A stretch of 61,774 bases of DNA from a virus: IMG/VR virus record IMGVR_UViG_3300046530_000117, positions 1-61,774 of that record. One strand, 5' to 3'. Below the pieces are notes generated by a model. That model was not told the DNA's origin and did not search any database. It saw only the letters and a list, made by a program, of their open reading frames with translations. Both the position numbers and the translations under genes were made by a program. Of the stretch, positions 7,004-15,684 are shown piece after piece; the first letter of the stretch is position 1, and each line of letters opens with the position of its first letter.

Positions 7004-9133
7004 ATGACAGCCCTACATCTGGACTTCGAAACGAAGAGCCGCGTGGACCTCAAGAGGGCCGGGCTCGACCGATATTCCGCCGACGAGAGCACGAAGGCCC
7101 TGATGTGCGCCTACGCTTTCGACGACGAAGAGCCGCGTCTGTGGCAACGCGGCGACGGGGCCTTCCCCAAAGCCGTCATCGAAGCGGTTCAGGACCCCCA
7201 CGTCGAGAAGTGGGCTTTCAACTCGCCGTTCGAGCGTTACACGCTCCGGCGTCAGATTGGCATCAAGACCCCCGTGGCCGGATGGCGTGACACGATGGTC
7301 TTGGCCTTCATGCAAAGCTTCACGGGTACCCTGGACCAGATCGGTAAACAGGTCGGTCTCCCTCTCGAAAAGCAAAAACTGGCTGACGGCAAGCGCCTGA
7401 TCAACGTCTTCTGCAAGCCGCAACGCCTGACCAAGAACCGTACCGAGGAGTGGCGGGACGAATGGACCGATCCCGAGGACTGGGAGGCGTTCTGCGGCTA
7501 CTGCAAGCAGGACGTGGTCACCGAGCGAGCGATCAAGAAGCGCCTGATCAAGTTCCCGATCCTGCCGTTCGAGTGGGAGCTGTTCGAGCATGACCTGCTA
7601 ACGAACGAGCGCGGTTTCCCGCTCGATATGGACTTCATCGAGAACGCGATCCGCATGGCGGATAGACGGAAGGCCGAACTCGTCGCCGAGATGCGGGAGA
7701 TCACGGGCCTCGCAAACCCGAACAGCCCGATCCAGTTGATCCCGTGGCTGCGGGCCAACGGGTACCCGTTCGAGGACATCCGCAAAGATACGATCCTTAA
7801 GGTCATCGGCGAGAACAAAGACCAAGACGGTGATCTAGACGACCCGCAGTGGGGCGGAACGTTCTCGGAAGTCACTTCCGAGTGCTTCGAAGTCATGAAG
7901 CTGCGTCAAAACTCGGCCCGACTGTCGGTCAAGAAATACGACAAACTGAAGGCTTCGCAGGTTCGCGGCAGGTTCCGCAACGGCTTCCAGTTCGCCGGGG
8001 CGGCTCGGACCAACCGGGCCGCAGGTCGCGGTATCAACCCTCAGAACCTCACCCGGACACCCAAGAACCTGGAGCCGGACGCCAAGCACTGGGAAGCTCA
8101 AGGCTACCCCGGCGACTATCTCCTGAACATGATCACCGAGGCCATCCGTCAGGACGACTACTCGATGGTCAACCTGATGGTCAAGGAGCCCATGGACGCT
8201 CTGGCTGGGACTGTCCGCTCCGCGATCCGTGCGCCTGAAGGCTACGAGTTCATCGCAGCCGACTTGTCGTCCATTGAAACCTGTGTTTCGGCGTGGTTGT
8301 CGGGCTGTGACCGTTTGCTGAGCGTTATCCGCGCCGGACAGGACCCGTACAAGGACTTCGCGACGATCCTCTATCACGTCCAGTATATGGAGGTGACGAA
8401 GAACCAACGCCAGATGGCCAAACCGGCCGTCCTCGGCGCTTGCTATCGCCTTGGCGGCGGCGAGCTGAAGAACGGGAAACGGACAGGTCTGTGGGGTTAC
8501 GCCGAAAGCCTCGGCGTCAACATGACGCAGGCGGATAGCGTGCGGTCGGTGAAGGCCTATCGCGAAGCCTATCCGGAAATCCCCAAGCTCTGGTATGCGC
8601 TTGAAGAGGCTGTGGAGCGCTGTATCCGCACGGGCAGGGCGACCCAGCCGGTGATCATGATCGGCTCTAGAAAATTCGTCGTTCCTGTCGTCATCGAAAT
8701 GATGAAGCCATATCTGACGATCCGACTGCCGATCGGGGATCGCCGCCGGATGTACTACTACAAGCCCCGCATCGTGAACGTCACGCGCGTCGGTAAGAAC
8801 GGCGAGAGCTACACTAAGAAGACGTTTACCTACATGGGCAAAGAGCAGGGCTCGAACGTCTGGAAGCGCCTGGAAAGCCACGGCGGCAAGATCATGGAGA
8901 ACATCGTCCAGGCGTTGGCCCGCGACGTACTGATGCAAGGTTATCTCCGCGCCTCCAAGATGGGCTTCAAGATCGTCATGCACGTCCACGACGAACTGGT
9001 GGCCCTGATCAAGAAGGGCGACAACTACTTCACGATTGACCGGCTTATCGAGTGCATGATCAAGGATATTCCCGGCGCTGACGGCCTGCCGCTACGAGCA
9101 GACGGTCAGGCCTTCGCGTTCTACAGGAAGTAG
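7004..9133 (+). CDS. Family A DNA polymerase with 3'-5' exonuclease
   Basis: This 709-residue protein is the phage replicative polymerase. The DEDD exonuclease is visible: LDFET with D7 and E9, FNSPFER near 72, and YCKQDVV with D170. Polymerase motif A is AADLSSIE with D420, motif B is R469-QMA-K473 followed by GACYRLGGG, and motif C is VHDE at 662-664. There is no 5' nuclease domain. The palindrome GGAAGCAACTTCC at 6991-7003 ends directly against ATG 7004, so its GGAAG is also the Shine-Dalgarno sequence with an eight-base spacer; an in-frame TTG at 6983 would read through the site as PEATS and is less likely. Another palindrome is inside the gene at 7867-7879 (read as SEVTSE). Confidence 0.95.
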   Translation: MTALHLDFETKSRVDLKRAGLDRYSADESTKALMCAYAFDDEEPRLWQRGDGAFPKAVIEAVQDPHVEKWAFNSPFERYTLRRQIGIKTPVAGWRDTMVLAFMQSFTGTLDQIGKQVGLPLEKQKLADGKRLINVFCKPQRLTKNRTEEWRDEWTDPEDWEAFCGYCKQDVVTERAIKKRLIKFPILPFEWELFEHDLLTNERGFPLDMDFIENAIRMADRRKAELVAEMREITGLANPNSPIQLIPWLRANGYPFEDIRKDTILKVIGENKDQDGDLDDPQWGGTFSEVTSECFEVMKLRQNSARLSVKKYDKLKASQVRGRFRNGFQFAGAARTNRAAGRGINPQNLTRTPKNLEPDAKHWEAQGYPGDYLLNMITEAIRQDDYSMVNLMVKEPMDALAGTVRSAIRAPEGYEFIAADLSSIETCVSAWLSGCDRLLSVIRAGQDPYKDFATILYHVQYMEVTKNQRQMAKPAVLGACYRLGGGELKNGKRTGLWGYAESLGVNMTQADSVRSVKAYREAYPEIPKLWYALEEAVERCIRTGRATQPVIMIGSRKFVVPVVIEMMKPYLTIRLPIGDRRRMYYYKPRIVNVTRVGKNGESYTKKTFTYMGKEQGSNVWKRLESHGGKIMENIVQALARDVLMQGYLRASKMGFKIVMHVHDELVALIKKGDNYFTIDRLIECMIKDIPGADGLPLRADGQAFAFYRK

Positions 9134-9135
9134 CG

Positions 9136-9405
9136 ATGCAGGAGCCCAAGACATTTGACCTAGCGGGCCTGACCGAGCTGCAGCAAGAGCTGAAAGGTTT
9201 CCCATGCAGGACGTGCCTGAATTTCAAAGAACCATCAGAGCCGCACTTGATGGGCTTCTGCGCGAAATACTCAGCGCACCAATGGCCTACCCTGAGATTA
9301 TTCGACTGCTGGAGCCATGTCGCCAGCAGCTCGCTCTCAGGCAAACTGAAAGAATTGGAGGTGGCCCTGTCGAGGCTGCTCGTGCAGATGGAGAAACGGA
9401 AATGA
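9136..9405 (+). CDS. Small Cys-containing protein with shared C-terminal helix
   Basis: This 89-residue protein is unrecognised. Cysteines in FPCRTCLNF, MGFCAKY and LFDCW suggest a small metal-binding fold. The end, KLKELEVALSRLLVQM, is the first of four similar C-terminal helices in consecutive genes (see 9402, 9887, 10081). AGGAAG stands six bases before ATG 9136, two bases after the polymerase stop. Its stop overlaps the next start as ATGA, so the genes are translationally coupled. Confidence 0.75.
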   Translation: MQEPKTFDLAGLTELQQELKGFPCRTCLNFKEPSEPHLMGFCAKYSAHQWPTLRLFDCWSHVASSSLSGKLKELEVALSRLLVQMEKRK

Positions 9406-9890
9406 ATGACGCGCACTACAGCAGCGGCGTTCGTCGCTACGAGAACCCGGTCTACGTTCAACGCCGAGCGCTGGCGCTGATCCGTTCCTGGCCGGAAATT
9501 CCGGAGGGATCGGAACATCTGGTCGGCCTTCTGATCGACGCCGGTATTCTGAGCGAAGACGAGGATCGGGAAGAAGGTGACATCGGCTTCTCTCGGTTCG
9601 GAGAGCGGGTGAAGGAAATCTGCCGTGATCAGAACTTCAACTTCTGGCTCCTGCCCGTTTTTCTTGACCTTCTGCCGGTCGATCATCTGGCGCAGCGGAC
9701 GCCGCCAGCCGACGCGTACATGCGGGTCTTGCAACTCGACTGGAACAGTCGTGATGTCCGAACCTACATCTCCGAACGGTTGAGAGAACAGGACGGAACG
9801 ATTCCGTTGATCCGTCAGCCGCCGCGCGACCTGCTCTCGATGATGTCGGCGCTAGGCGAGGCCTTCGACAGGCTTACGACGCTGCTATGA
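9402..9890 (+). CDS. Uncharacterised protein with shared C-terminal helix
   Basis: This 162-residue protein has no recognised domain. It is acidic in the middle (SEDEDREEGD) and ends SMMSALGEAFDRLTTLL, matching the C-terminal helices of the genes on both sides. ATG 9402 overlaps the preceding stop (ATGA) and has GGAG upstream; a longer reading frame from 9204 would overlap the 9136 gene and is rejected. It overlaps the next start by ATGA. Its place between polymerase and methyltransferase suggests an accessory replication role, not shown. Confidence 0.75.
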   Translation: MNDAHYSSGVRRYENPVYVQRRALALIRSWPEIPEGSEHLVGLLIDAGILSEDEDREEGDIGFSRFGERVKEICRDQNFNFWLLPVFLDLLPVDHLAQRTPPADAYMRVLQLDWNSRDVRTYISERLREQDGTIPLIRQPPRDLLSMMSALGEAFDRLTTLL

Positions 9891-10084
9891 TCATTCCCTC
9901 GGTCCAGAAGCGACGAGACGACGACAAGAAGCGAGCGAGGCTTATGGCTCTCGACGCTCTTGACGGCGGTGATCGTTGCCGCAAGTGGACCGTGGGCGAA
10001 TACCCGAATATACGTTGGACCCTTGAGCAGTTGGGCTATGCCCTGGACCGCCTGACCGCAGTGATGGAAGTGACTTCCGAATGA
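9887..10084 (+). CDS. Small basic protein with shared C-terminal helix, ending in a palindrome copy
   Basis: This 65-residue protein has a basic N-terminus (QKRRDDDKKRARLM) and ends TLEQLGYALDRLTAVMEVTSE. The TLEQLGYALDRLTAVM part is the clearest example of the C-terminal helix shared with the 9136, 9402 and 10081 products. The final EVTSE is encoded by the palindrome at 10066-10078. Its start overlaps the preceding stop, and its stop overlaps the methyltransferase start. Function unknown. Confidence 0.7.
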   Translation: MIIPSVQKRRDDDKKRARLMALDALDGGDRCRKWTVGEYPNIRWTLEQLGYALDRLTAVMEVTSE

Positions 10085-10770
10085 CGACCCTGGCCGAAGC
10101 CACCGTGAAGTCCATGCTGAAGTGGAAGCGGAAGCCCGCTGATCTGTACCCCACGCCGCACCCGGCGACGGTGGCGATCTTCAAGGTGCTCGACTTGAGG
10201 GATACGGATCAGGGCTGGGAACCGGCTTGTGGGCGGGGCGACATTGCCAGGATCGTTGAGCGTCTGGGCCTCTACATGATGGCCTCTGATCTGCGGCATA
10301 GCGGGTTTGGTCAGGGAGGCATCGATTTCCTGAACGAAGACACTGACCCGGAGATGGTCAGGGCGGTCTTTGACTTCCTGATGACCAATCCGCCGTTCTC
10401 GCTTGCCGAGGAGTTCATTCGCCGCGCGCTTCAGCACTACAAAATCCGCAAAGTGGCGATGCTGCTGAAGTCGAACTACTGGAACGCCGCCGGTCGCCTC
10501 AAGCTGTGGGACGATTGCACGCCGACCGGCTTCTATCCCTGCACCTGGAGGCTCCCATTCCTGAAGAAGGAGCGGGGCAACAACCCGATCATGGACTGCG
10601 ATTGGTGGGTATGGGACGCCGACAAGCCTCCTTTGCCCTGTAGGCCCCTTCCGAGGCCTCACCCTTCCGATGTACCGGATATCGGTGACGCGCCGCTCCT
10701 GACGTATCTGGCGGACCTGGGAGAGGCCCTGGAGAGCCTTACGGAGGTCGTTGATGCGTTTGGAGCCTAG
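10081..10770 (+). CDS. DNA methyltransferase-like protein (probable N6-adenine type)
   Basis: This 229-residue protein has an AdoMet-binding motif I, WEPACGRGDIA (residues about 44-54), and a catalytic NPPF motif near 102-105, the combination seen in amino-DNA methyltransferases. The opening LYPTPHPATV resembles the phage N6-adenine methyltransferase family. It lacks an obvious target-recognition domain and ends LADLGEALESLTEVV, the fourth copy of the shared C-terminal helix. It may methylate phage DNA against restriction; whether it touches the dispersed palindrome is unknown. ATG 10081 follows the palindrome at 10066-10078 by two bases. Confidence 0.82.
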   Translation: MTTLAEATVKSMLKWKRKPADLYPTPHPATVAIFKVLDLRDTDQGWEPACGRGDIARIVERLGLYMMASDLRHSGFGQGGIDFLNEDTDPEMVRAVFDFLMTNPPFSLAEEFIRRALQHYKIRKVAMLLKSNYWNAAGRLKLWDDCTPTGFYPCTWRLPFLKKERGNNPIMDCDWWVWDADKPPLPCRPLPRPHPSDVPDIGDAPLLTYLADLGEALESLTEVVDAFGA

Positions 10771-11050
10771 GACGGTCTACGAGGCCGACATTGAGAAGAA
10801 AATCGTCGCAGCGGCCGAGCGGCTAGGCTGGTGGGTCGCGAAGTTCGTGTCTCCGGGCCTGAACGGCGTGCCGGATCGCATCTTCCTGCGCCTCGTCGGG
10901 AATCGCTTTCGCTGTGTCTTCATTGAAGTGAAACGGCCGGACGAAGAACCCAGCGCGCAGCAGGCCAAACGCCACCGCGAGCTTCGCGAACACGGGGCCG
11001 AGGTTTACTGGGTCGATAGTCTGGAGAAGGCTCTTGAAATTCTCCGCTAA
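10754..11050 (+). CDS. VRR-NUC nuclease
   Basis: This 98-residue protein is a single VRR-NUC domain, a PD-(D/E)XK nuclease found in phages and in FAN1. The key blocks are GVPDRIFL with the catalytic Asp, VFIEVKRP with the E-x-K pair, and QQAKRHRELREHGAEVYWV. ATG 10754 is used; TTG just before it could add one residue. The gene overlaps the methyltransferase end by 17 bases and runs into the helicase gene. Phage VRR-NUC enzymes act on branched or flapped DNA in related systems; that role is inferred here. Confidence 0.9.
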   Translation: MRLEPRTVYEADIEKKIVAAAERLGWWVAKFVSPGLNGVPDRIFLRLVGNRFRCVFIEVKRPDEEPSAQQAKRHRELREHGAEVYWVDSLEKALEILR

Positions 11051-12653
11051 CGAGTTCCTGGCTGCGAAGTTCGCTCACGTCGAGCGCGGTGAAGAAGACC
11101 TGGAAGACTATCAGGTCGAAGCGACTGACTTCATCGACGCCAATCCGTTTTCCGCGTTGTTCATCGACACGGGCCTAGGCAAGACGATCATCGTCTTGAC
11201 CCTGATCGTCAGACTGTGGCTGCGTGATCCGTGGGGCCTGAAGGTCTTGATCGTCGCTCCTCCGCGCGTGGCGTCGCAAGGGTGGCCAGATGAAATCTCG
11301 GCCTGGGGCCACACCGCGTTCCTGTCGCACTCGGTGATCCGCTGCGATGATGACGAGCCGGAGGTAAAGGCCGCCGAGAAGCAGGCCTATCAAGAGGCTT
11401 GCGAGTGGAATAGCCGGTCCGAGGCGAGGTCTATCGCGGGCAAGGTGGCGACGCTGAAGAAGGAGGAGATCAGACTGCGTCGCCTGAACAAGGACGCCGT
11501 GGTCTATACGATCGATATCCATCACCTGGAGTGGTTGGTGGACAAGTTCTCGATCTGGCTCCCCCACAAGCGGGACAAGCGGAAGTTAGTTCGCAAGATC
11601 GTCGGCTGGCCTTTCCGCGTCGTGGTGCTTGACGAGTCGTCTGGCTACAAGGACCACAACAGCAACCGGTTCAAGGCCATCGCGGCGGTTCGTCAAGCCG
11701 GTTTCATCGACCGGCTTATCGAGTTGACTGCTACTCCGGCGGCCGAGGGCTACATGGGTATCTTCGCCCAGATTTTCCTTCTGGACCTGGGTGAACGCTT
11801 CGGCCGACTGATCACGCCGTTCCGCAAGAAACATTTCGATCCGCATCCGGTCGTGAAATTCGTCTGGGAGCTGAAAGAGGGAGCCAAGGAAATCATCGGA
11901 AAGATCATCGCGGATATCGTGATGGTCATGGAGGCGCGCGACTACATCGACGGCCTGGACCCGATCTTCATTCCGCGCCCGATGGAAATGACTTCCGACG
12001 AGATGGCGCTGTACAAGAAACTCCAGCGGGAGATGGTGATCGAAATCCCGGTTGGCGACGAAGGCCAAACCGAGGAGATCGAAGCCCGCAACGCCGCCGC
12101 CCTGGCGGGCAAGCTCATGCAACTGGCCGCCGGGGCCGTCTACAACGACGAAAAGGTCGCCCGTGTAGTTCATGACCACAAGATCAACGACCTGAGAGAG
12201 CTGATGGAGGAGCTTCGCGGCGAACCCCTCCTGATCGCCTACTGGTATAAGTCTTCCCGTGTTCGCCTGAAGAAAGCGTTCCCGAAAGCCCAAGAGATCG
12301 ACGCGGCAGGCAAGATGGTCGGCCGCTACGGACCGTGGAACTCCGGCAAGGTCAAACACCTTCTGATCCATCCTGCGTCAGACGGTCACGGGCTGAACCT
12401 TCAATACGGGCCGGGTCACGACGTCTACATGTTCGAGTATCCCTGGTCCTACGAGCTGTTCTACCAGTTGTGGCGACGCCTCGCCCGGCGGGGTCAGAAG
12501 CTTCAAGTTCGGGTCCACATGCCGGTCGTCAAAGGGACGATCGAAGAGCGGGTGGTCAAAAAGCTCAAGATGAAGGAAGATGCGCAGTCTTGGCTCTTCG
12601 GGTTCCTGAAGCGCCAGCGCAAGAAGCTGATGGAGAAGAAGCGTGGCGCTTAA
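11034..12653 (+). CDS. SNF2/DEAD-type superfamily 2 helicase
   Basis: This 539-residue protein is a phage DNA helicase/translocase. Walker A is DTGLGKT at 45-51, the Walker B box is LDESS at about 199-203, and motif VI is QLWRRLARRGQ at 478-488, typical of phage SNF2-like helicases found beside VRR-NUC. The start is a TTG at 11034 with GGAGAAGG close upstream. It overlaps VRR-NUC by 17 bases and the small terminase by 11, so the block from 9136 to 13350 reads as one coupled operon. A palindrome at 11984 is read as EMTSDE and a weaker site lies at 11581. Confidence 0.9.
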   Translation: MKFSANEFLAAKFAHVERGEEDLEDYQVEATDFIDANPFSALFIDTGLGKTIIVLTLIVRLWLRDPWGLKVLIVAPPRVASQGWPDEISAWGHTAFLSHSVIRCDDDEPEVKAAEKQAYQEACEWNSRSEARSIAGKVATLKKEEIRLRRLNKDAVVYTIDIHHLEWLVDKFSIWLPHKRDKRKLVRKIVGWPFRVVVLDESSGYKDHNSNRFKAIAAVRQAGFIDRLIELTATPAAEGYMGIFAQIFLLDLGERFGRLITPFRKKHFDPHPVVKFVWELKEGAKEIIGKIIADIVMVMEARDYIDGLDPIFIPRPMEMTSDEMALYKKLQREMVIEIPVGDEGQTEEIEARNAAALAGKLMQLAAGAVYNDEKVARVVHDHKINDLRELMEELRGEPLLIAYWYKSSRVRLKKAFPKAQEIDAAGKMVGRYGPWNSGKVKHLLIHPASDGHGLNLQYGPGHDVYMFEYPWSYELFYQLWRRLARRGQKLQVRVHMPVVKGTIEERVVKKLKMKEDAQSWLFGFLKRQRKKLMEKKRGA

Positions 12654-13350
12654 GGACAGTATCGGTGCGAAAGCCGATCAAGAGAACGAGAAAATCGACG
12701 AGCTGTTGGGCGGTGCTACCTCCCGACAGCTTGCCGCGCTTTTTCACAAGTCCGACGCCACGGTGAAAGAGCAACTCGCGGAGATCAAGCCCATCGCCCG
12801 GCGGCGCGGGAAGTACGTCTATTCGATCCACGAGGCCGCGCCTTATCTCTGCCGCCCGAAGAACGCCCGGCAAATCGCCAACTTCATCAGAACCGCCCGG
12901 CCACAGGACATGCCGCCGATCCTGACCAAAGAGTTCTGGAACGCCCAGAGAGCCCGTCAAGCGTTCCTGGCCGGGGAAGGTAAGCTCTGGGACACAGATC
13001 GGATCGTGGGGCTTCTGAGCGAGGTTTTCGGTAAGATCAGGATGGACCTGCTGCTTCTGCCGGACGAAATCGAGCGGAAGCAACTTCTGACGGACGAACA
13101 GATCAACTTCATCCGGGAAAAAGTGGACGCCACGCTGGCCACCGCCGCCGAAGCCCTTGTCCTCCAATTCAACAACGATGACGGCGAGTTTGCCGTGAAG
13201 CCGGGTTCCTACCATGACGCAGCCGAACTTGAACGCCTTCTCGGCGACCTCGCCGCTGAAGACGAAGGCGTCGCAAAAGCAACCCAAAGAGACGACGCAG
13301 ACGACATCCTCTTCGGACTCGAAGACGACCCAAGCCACGAAGGGCTATAG
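12643..13350 (+). CDS. terS: Terminase small subunit (Nu1/DUF1441-like)
   Basis: This 235-residue protein precedes the large terminase and resembles the DUF1441/Nu1 group of small terminases: a winged-helix-like N-terminal part (TSRQLAALFHKSDATVKEQL), YSIHEAAPYLCRP, and a helical C-terminal half. It should recognise the packaging site, probably in the repeats beside cos. The start is GTG 12643, inside the helicase gene end. The last 137 bases overlap the large subunit in another frame, an unusually long overlap. A palindrome copy is at 13076-13088. Confidence 0.75.
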   Translation: MALKDSIGAKADQENEKIDELLGGATSRQLAALFHKSDATVKEQLAEIKPIARRRGKYVYSIHEAAPYLCRPKNARQIANFIRTARPQDMPPILTKEFWNAQRARQAFLAGEGKLWDTDRIVGLLSEVFGKIRMDLLLLPDEIERKQLLTDEQINFIREKVDATLATAAEALVLQFNNDDGEFAVKPGSYHDAAELERLLGDLAAEDEGVAKATQRDDADDILFGLEDDPSHEGL

Positions 13351-15412
13351 GCACGCGGGCGCGATCGTTGCGTCACTCTCGTTCCTACTGCGTCCACCGG
13401 AGCGTCTGTCGGTCTCCGAGGCGGCAAGCAAAGTCGTCTACCTGAACATCCCTGGCGCGTGGGTCGGCTACTACAGCAACGAGCTGACGCCCTATATGAA
13501 CGAGCCTGCGGACAATTTCACGTCCCGCAACTACAAAGCCATCATCTTCGTCGGCCCCGCGCAGTGCGGGAAAACGCAAAGCCTGATCGTCAACCCGGTG
13601 GCGTACACGGTGCGCTACTCGCCGATGGATGCGATCATCTATTGCCCGACTCAGTCGGCCGCCCGCGACTTCTCGACCCGCCGGATCGGCCGTCTGCATG
13701 ACACCAGCGAAATCCCCGGTCAGAAGTCGGTCATCGGGAAGCTGCTGCGCACTGAGAAGGACGCCGACAACAAGTTTGATAAGCACTACAAAACCGGGAT
13801 GATCCTGACCATCTCGTGGCCGTCGTCAGCTGAACTGGCCGGTCGCCCCATCGGACGGGTGGTGATCACTGACCGCGACCGTATGGACGATGACATCGAG
13901 GGCGAAGGCGAAATCTTCGATCTGGCGATGAAGCGGACCACGACGTTCGGGTCCTTCGCCATGACGCTCTGCGAATCTTCACCGTCGCGGCCCATCAAGG
14001 ACCCCCGTTGGGTCCGCAAGTCGCCGCACGAAGCCCCACCGACCGGGGGTATCCTGGAGCTGTACAACCGGGGCGACCGACGCCAGTGGTATTGGCCTTG
14101 CCTGGACTGCGGAAGTTACTTCTGCGGCAACTTCAAGATGCTCCAGTATGACCGCACGTCGAACATTCTGGCGACCGCCGAGACGGTTCGCATGATCTGC
14201 CCGCACTGCGCACACAGCATCCACCCCGACGACCGCGAAGAAATGAACGCGCGCGGCAAGTGGGTTGCCGATGGACAATGGATCGACGAAGACGGCGACC
14301 TGCAAGGCGAATACCCCAGGACGGAAATCGCCTCCTACTGGCTCAACGGTGTAGCCGCAGCGTTCGTGACCTGGAAATCCCTGGTCCAGACCTACATCGC
14401 CGCCTCGCAGGCGTACGACCGGACCGGTGACGAATCCGCCCTGATCAAGTTCTACAACAACGACCTCGGCGAGCCGTACATGCCGAAGGCGCTGGAGATG
14501 GAACGCCTGCCCGAGGCGCTTGCCGCGCGCGCGGAACCGCTAGGCGACAAGGTCGTTCCGGCGGACGTTCGGTTCCTCGTGGCCGCCGTAGACGTTCAGG
14601 CCAACATGTTCAAGGTTCAGGTTCACGGGATTTGCGCGGGTGAGCCGTTCGACATGGTTCCAATCGACCGATTCGATATTCGCCTGTCAGCCGATCGCGA
14701 GGACAGTGACGGTCAGGTGGCCTGGGTCAAGCCGGGTACCTACCTGGAGGACTGGGACCTGATCACCGAACAGGTTCTCAAGAAAACCTATCCCCTGGAC
14801 GATGACACTGACCGGGCGATGATGATCAAGATGACCGTCTGCGACTCGGGCGGTAAAGCGGGCGTGACCTCCAATGCCTACGCCTACTACCGGCGGCTGC
14901 GGGAACAAGGTTTCGCCGGGCGCTTCCATCTGGTGAAGGGCGATCCGACTCCCGCCGCGCCGCGCACGCGGATCAGCTATCCTGATTCGAATAACCAAAA
15001 GGTCAAGGCCGCCGCGCAAGGTGACGTCCCGGTGCTCTTGATCGCCTCGACCCTCGTGAAGGACATGCTTTCCGCCAAGCTCGACGGCATGGTTCCGGGC
15101 AAGGGGATGGTGCGCTTTCCGGATTGGCTTCCGGACTGGTTCTACGGGGAGCTATGCGCCGAGCGTCGGACCGACAAGGGATGGATCAATCCGCCGCACA
15201 CGCGCAACGAGGCGTGGGACTTGATGTACTATACGATCGGGGTGTGTATTTCTCCGCTGATCGGCATAGAAAACATCAAGTGGAACTCTCCTTTGCGTTG
15301 GGCCGCGACTTGGGATACTAATAGCCTTGTCGTATCGGGAGCCAAGAAGGACCGGTACGAAGCCCCTCGAACTGACTTCGACTTCGGCGCTCTCGGACGA
15401 AAGCTGGCATAG
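13214..15412 (+). CDS. terL: Terminase large subunit (lambda GpA family)
   Basis: This 732-residue packaging motor belongs to the GpA family. The ATPase has GPAQCGKT at 114-121 and VVITDRDRMDDD with D221. A Cys pair set (C297, C300, C330, C333) forms a zinc-ribbon-like insert. The nuclease half begins near VAAVDVQANMF (about 456). GpA-type terminases cut cos ends, which fits the 12-base terminal repeat. The first 45 residues are Ser/Thr/Lys-rich and encoded inside the small subunit gene, but no better start exists downstream. A palindrome lies at 14111-14123 (read GSYFCG). Confidence 0.94.
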   Translation: MTQPNLNAFSATSPLKTKASQKQPKETTQTTSSSDSKTTQATKGYRHAGAIVASLSFLLRPPERLSVSEAASKVVYLNIPGAWVGYYSNELTPYMNEPADNFTSRNYKAIIFVGPAQCGKTQSLIVNPVAYTVRYSPMDAIIYCPTQSAARDFSTRRIGRLHDTSEIPGQKSVIGKLLRTEKDADNKFDKHYKTGMILTISWPSSAELAGRPIGRVVITDRDRMDDDIEGEGEIFDLAMKRTTTFGSFAMTLCESSPSRPIKDPRWVRKSPHEAPPTGGILELYNRGDRRQWYWPCLDCGSYFCGNFKMLQYDRTSNILATAETVRMICPHCAHSIHPDDREEMNARGKWVADGQWIDEDGDLQGEYPRTEIASYWLNGVAAAFVTWKSLVQTYIAASQAYDRTGDESALIKFYNNDLGEPYMPKALEMERLPEALAARAEPLGDKVVPADVRFLVAAVDVQANMFKVQVHGICAGEPFDMVPIDRFDIRLSADREDSDGQVAWVKPGTYLEDWDLITEQVLKKTYPLDDDTDRAMMIKMTVCDSGGKAGVTSNAYAYYRRLREQGFAGRFHLVKGDPTPAAPRTRISYPDSNNQKVKAAAQGDVPVLLIASTLVKDMLSAKLDGMVPGKGMVRFPDWLPDWFYGELCAERRTDKGWINPPHTRNEAWDLMYYTIGVCISPLIGIENIKWNSPLRWAATWDTNSLVVSGAKKDRYEAPRTDFDFGALGRKLA

Positions 15413-15420
15413 GCTCGGAA

Positions 15421-15675
15421 ATGACTTCCAAAACTCTGTCGCCACAAGAACTCGCCGTACTGCGGGCGAAGATCGCCGAGGCCGAAGCCGCCTATCATCG
15501 GCTGATGATCGGCGGGGCCGTTCGGGAGGTCGTGGACCAGAACGGTGAACGGATCGCCTACACCGCCGCGAGCAAGCAAGGCCTCTACAGCTACATCCTG
15601 ACGCTGAAGGCCCAGCTACCCGAAGGCGATTGCGACCGACCCGTCGCTGCGCGCCCCCTCCGTTTTCTCTTCTAA
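15421..15675 (+). CDS. Head-to-tail joining protein, gpW-like
   Basis: This 84-residue protein fits the gpW family in size, place (between terminase and portal) and pattern: a long N-terminal helix (LSPQELAVLRAKIAEAEAAYHRLMIGG), then VREVVDQNGERIAYTAAS and a final helix with LKAQL. gpW plugs the portal after packaging. The start codon ATG 15421 is inside the palindrome GGAAATGACTTCC (15417-15429), so a protein bound there would cover the initiation site DNA. Confidence 0.8.
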   Translation: MTSKTLSPQELAVLRAKIAEAEAAYHRLMIGGAVREVVDQNGERIAYTAASKQGLYSYILTLKAQLPEGDCDRPVAARPLRFLF

Positions 15676-15684
15676 GGACAAGAC

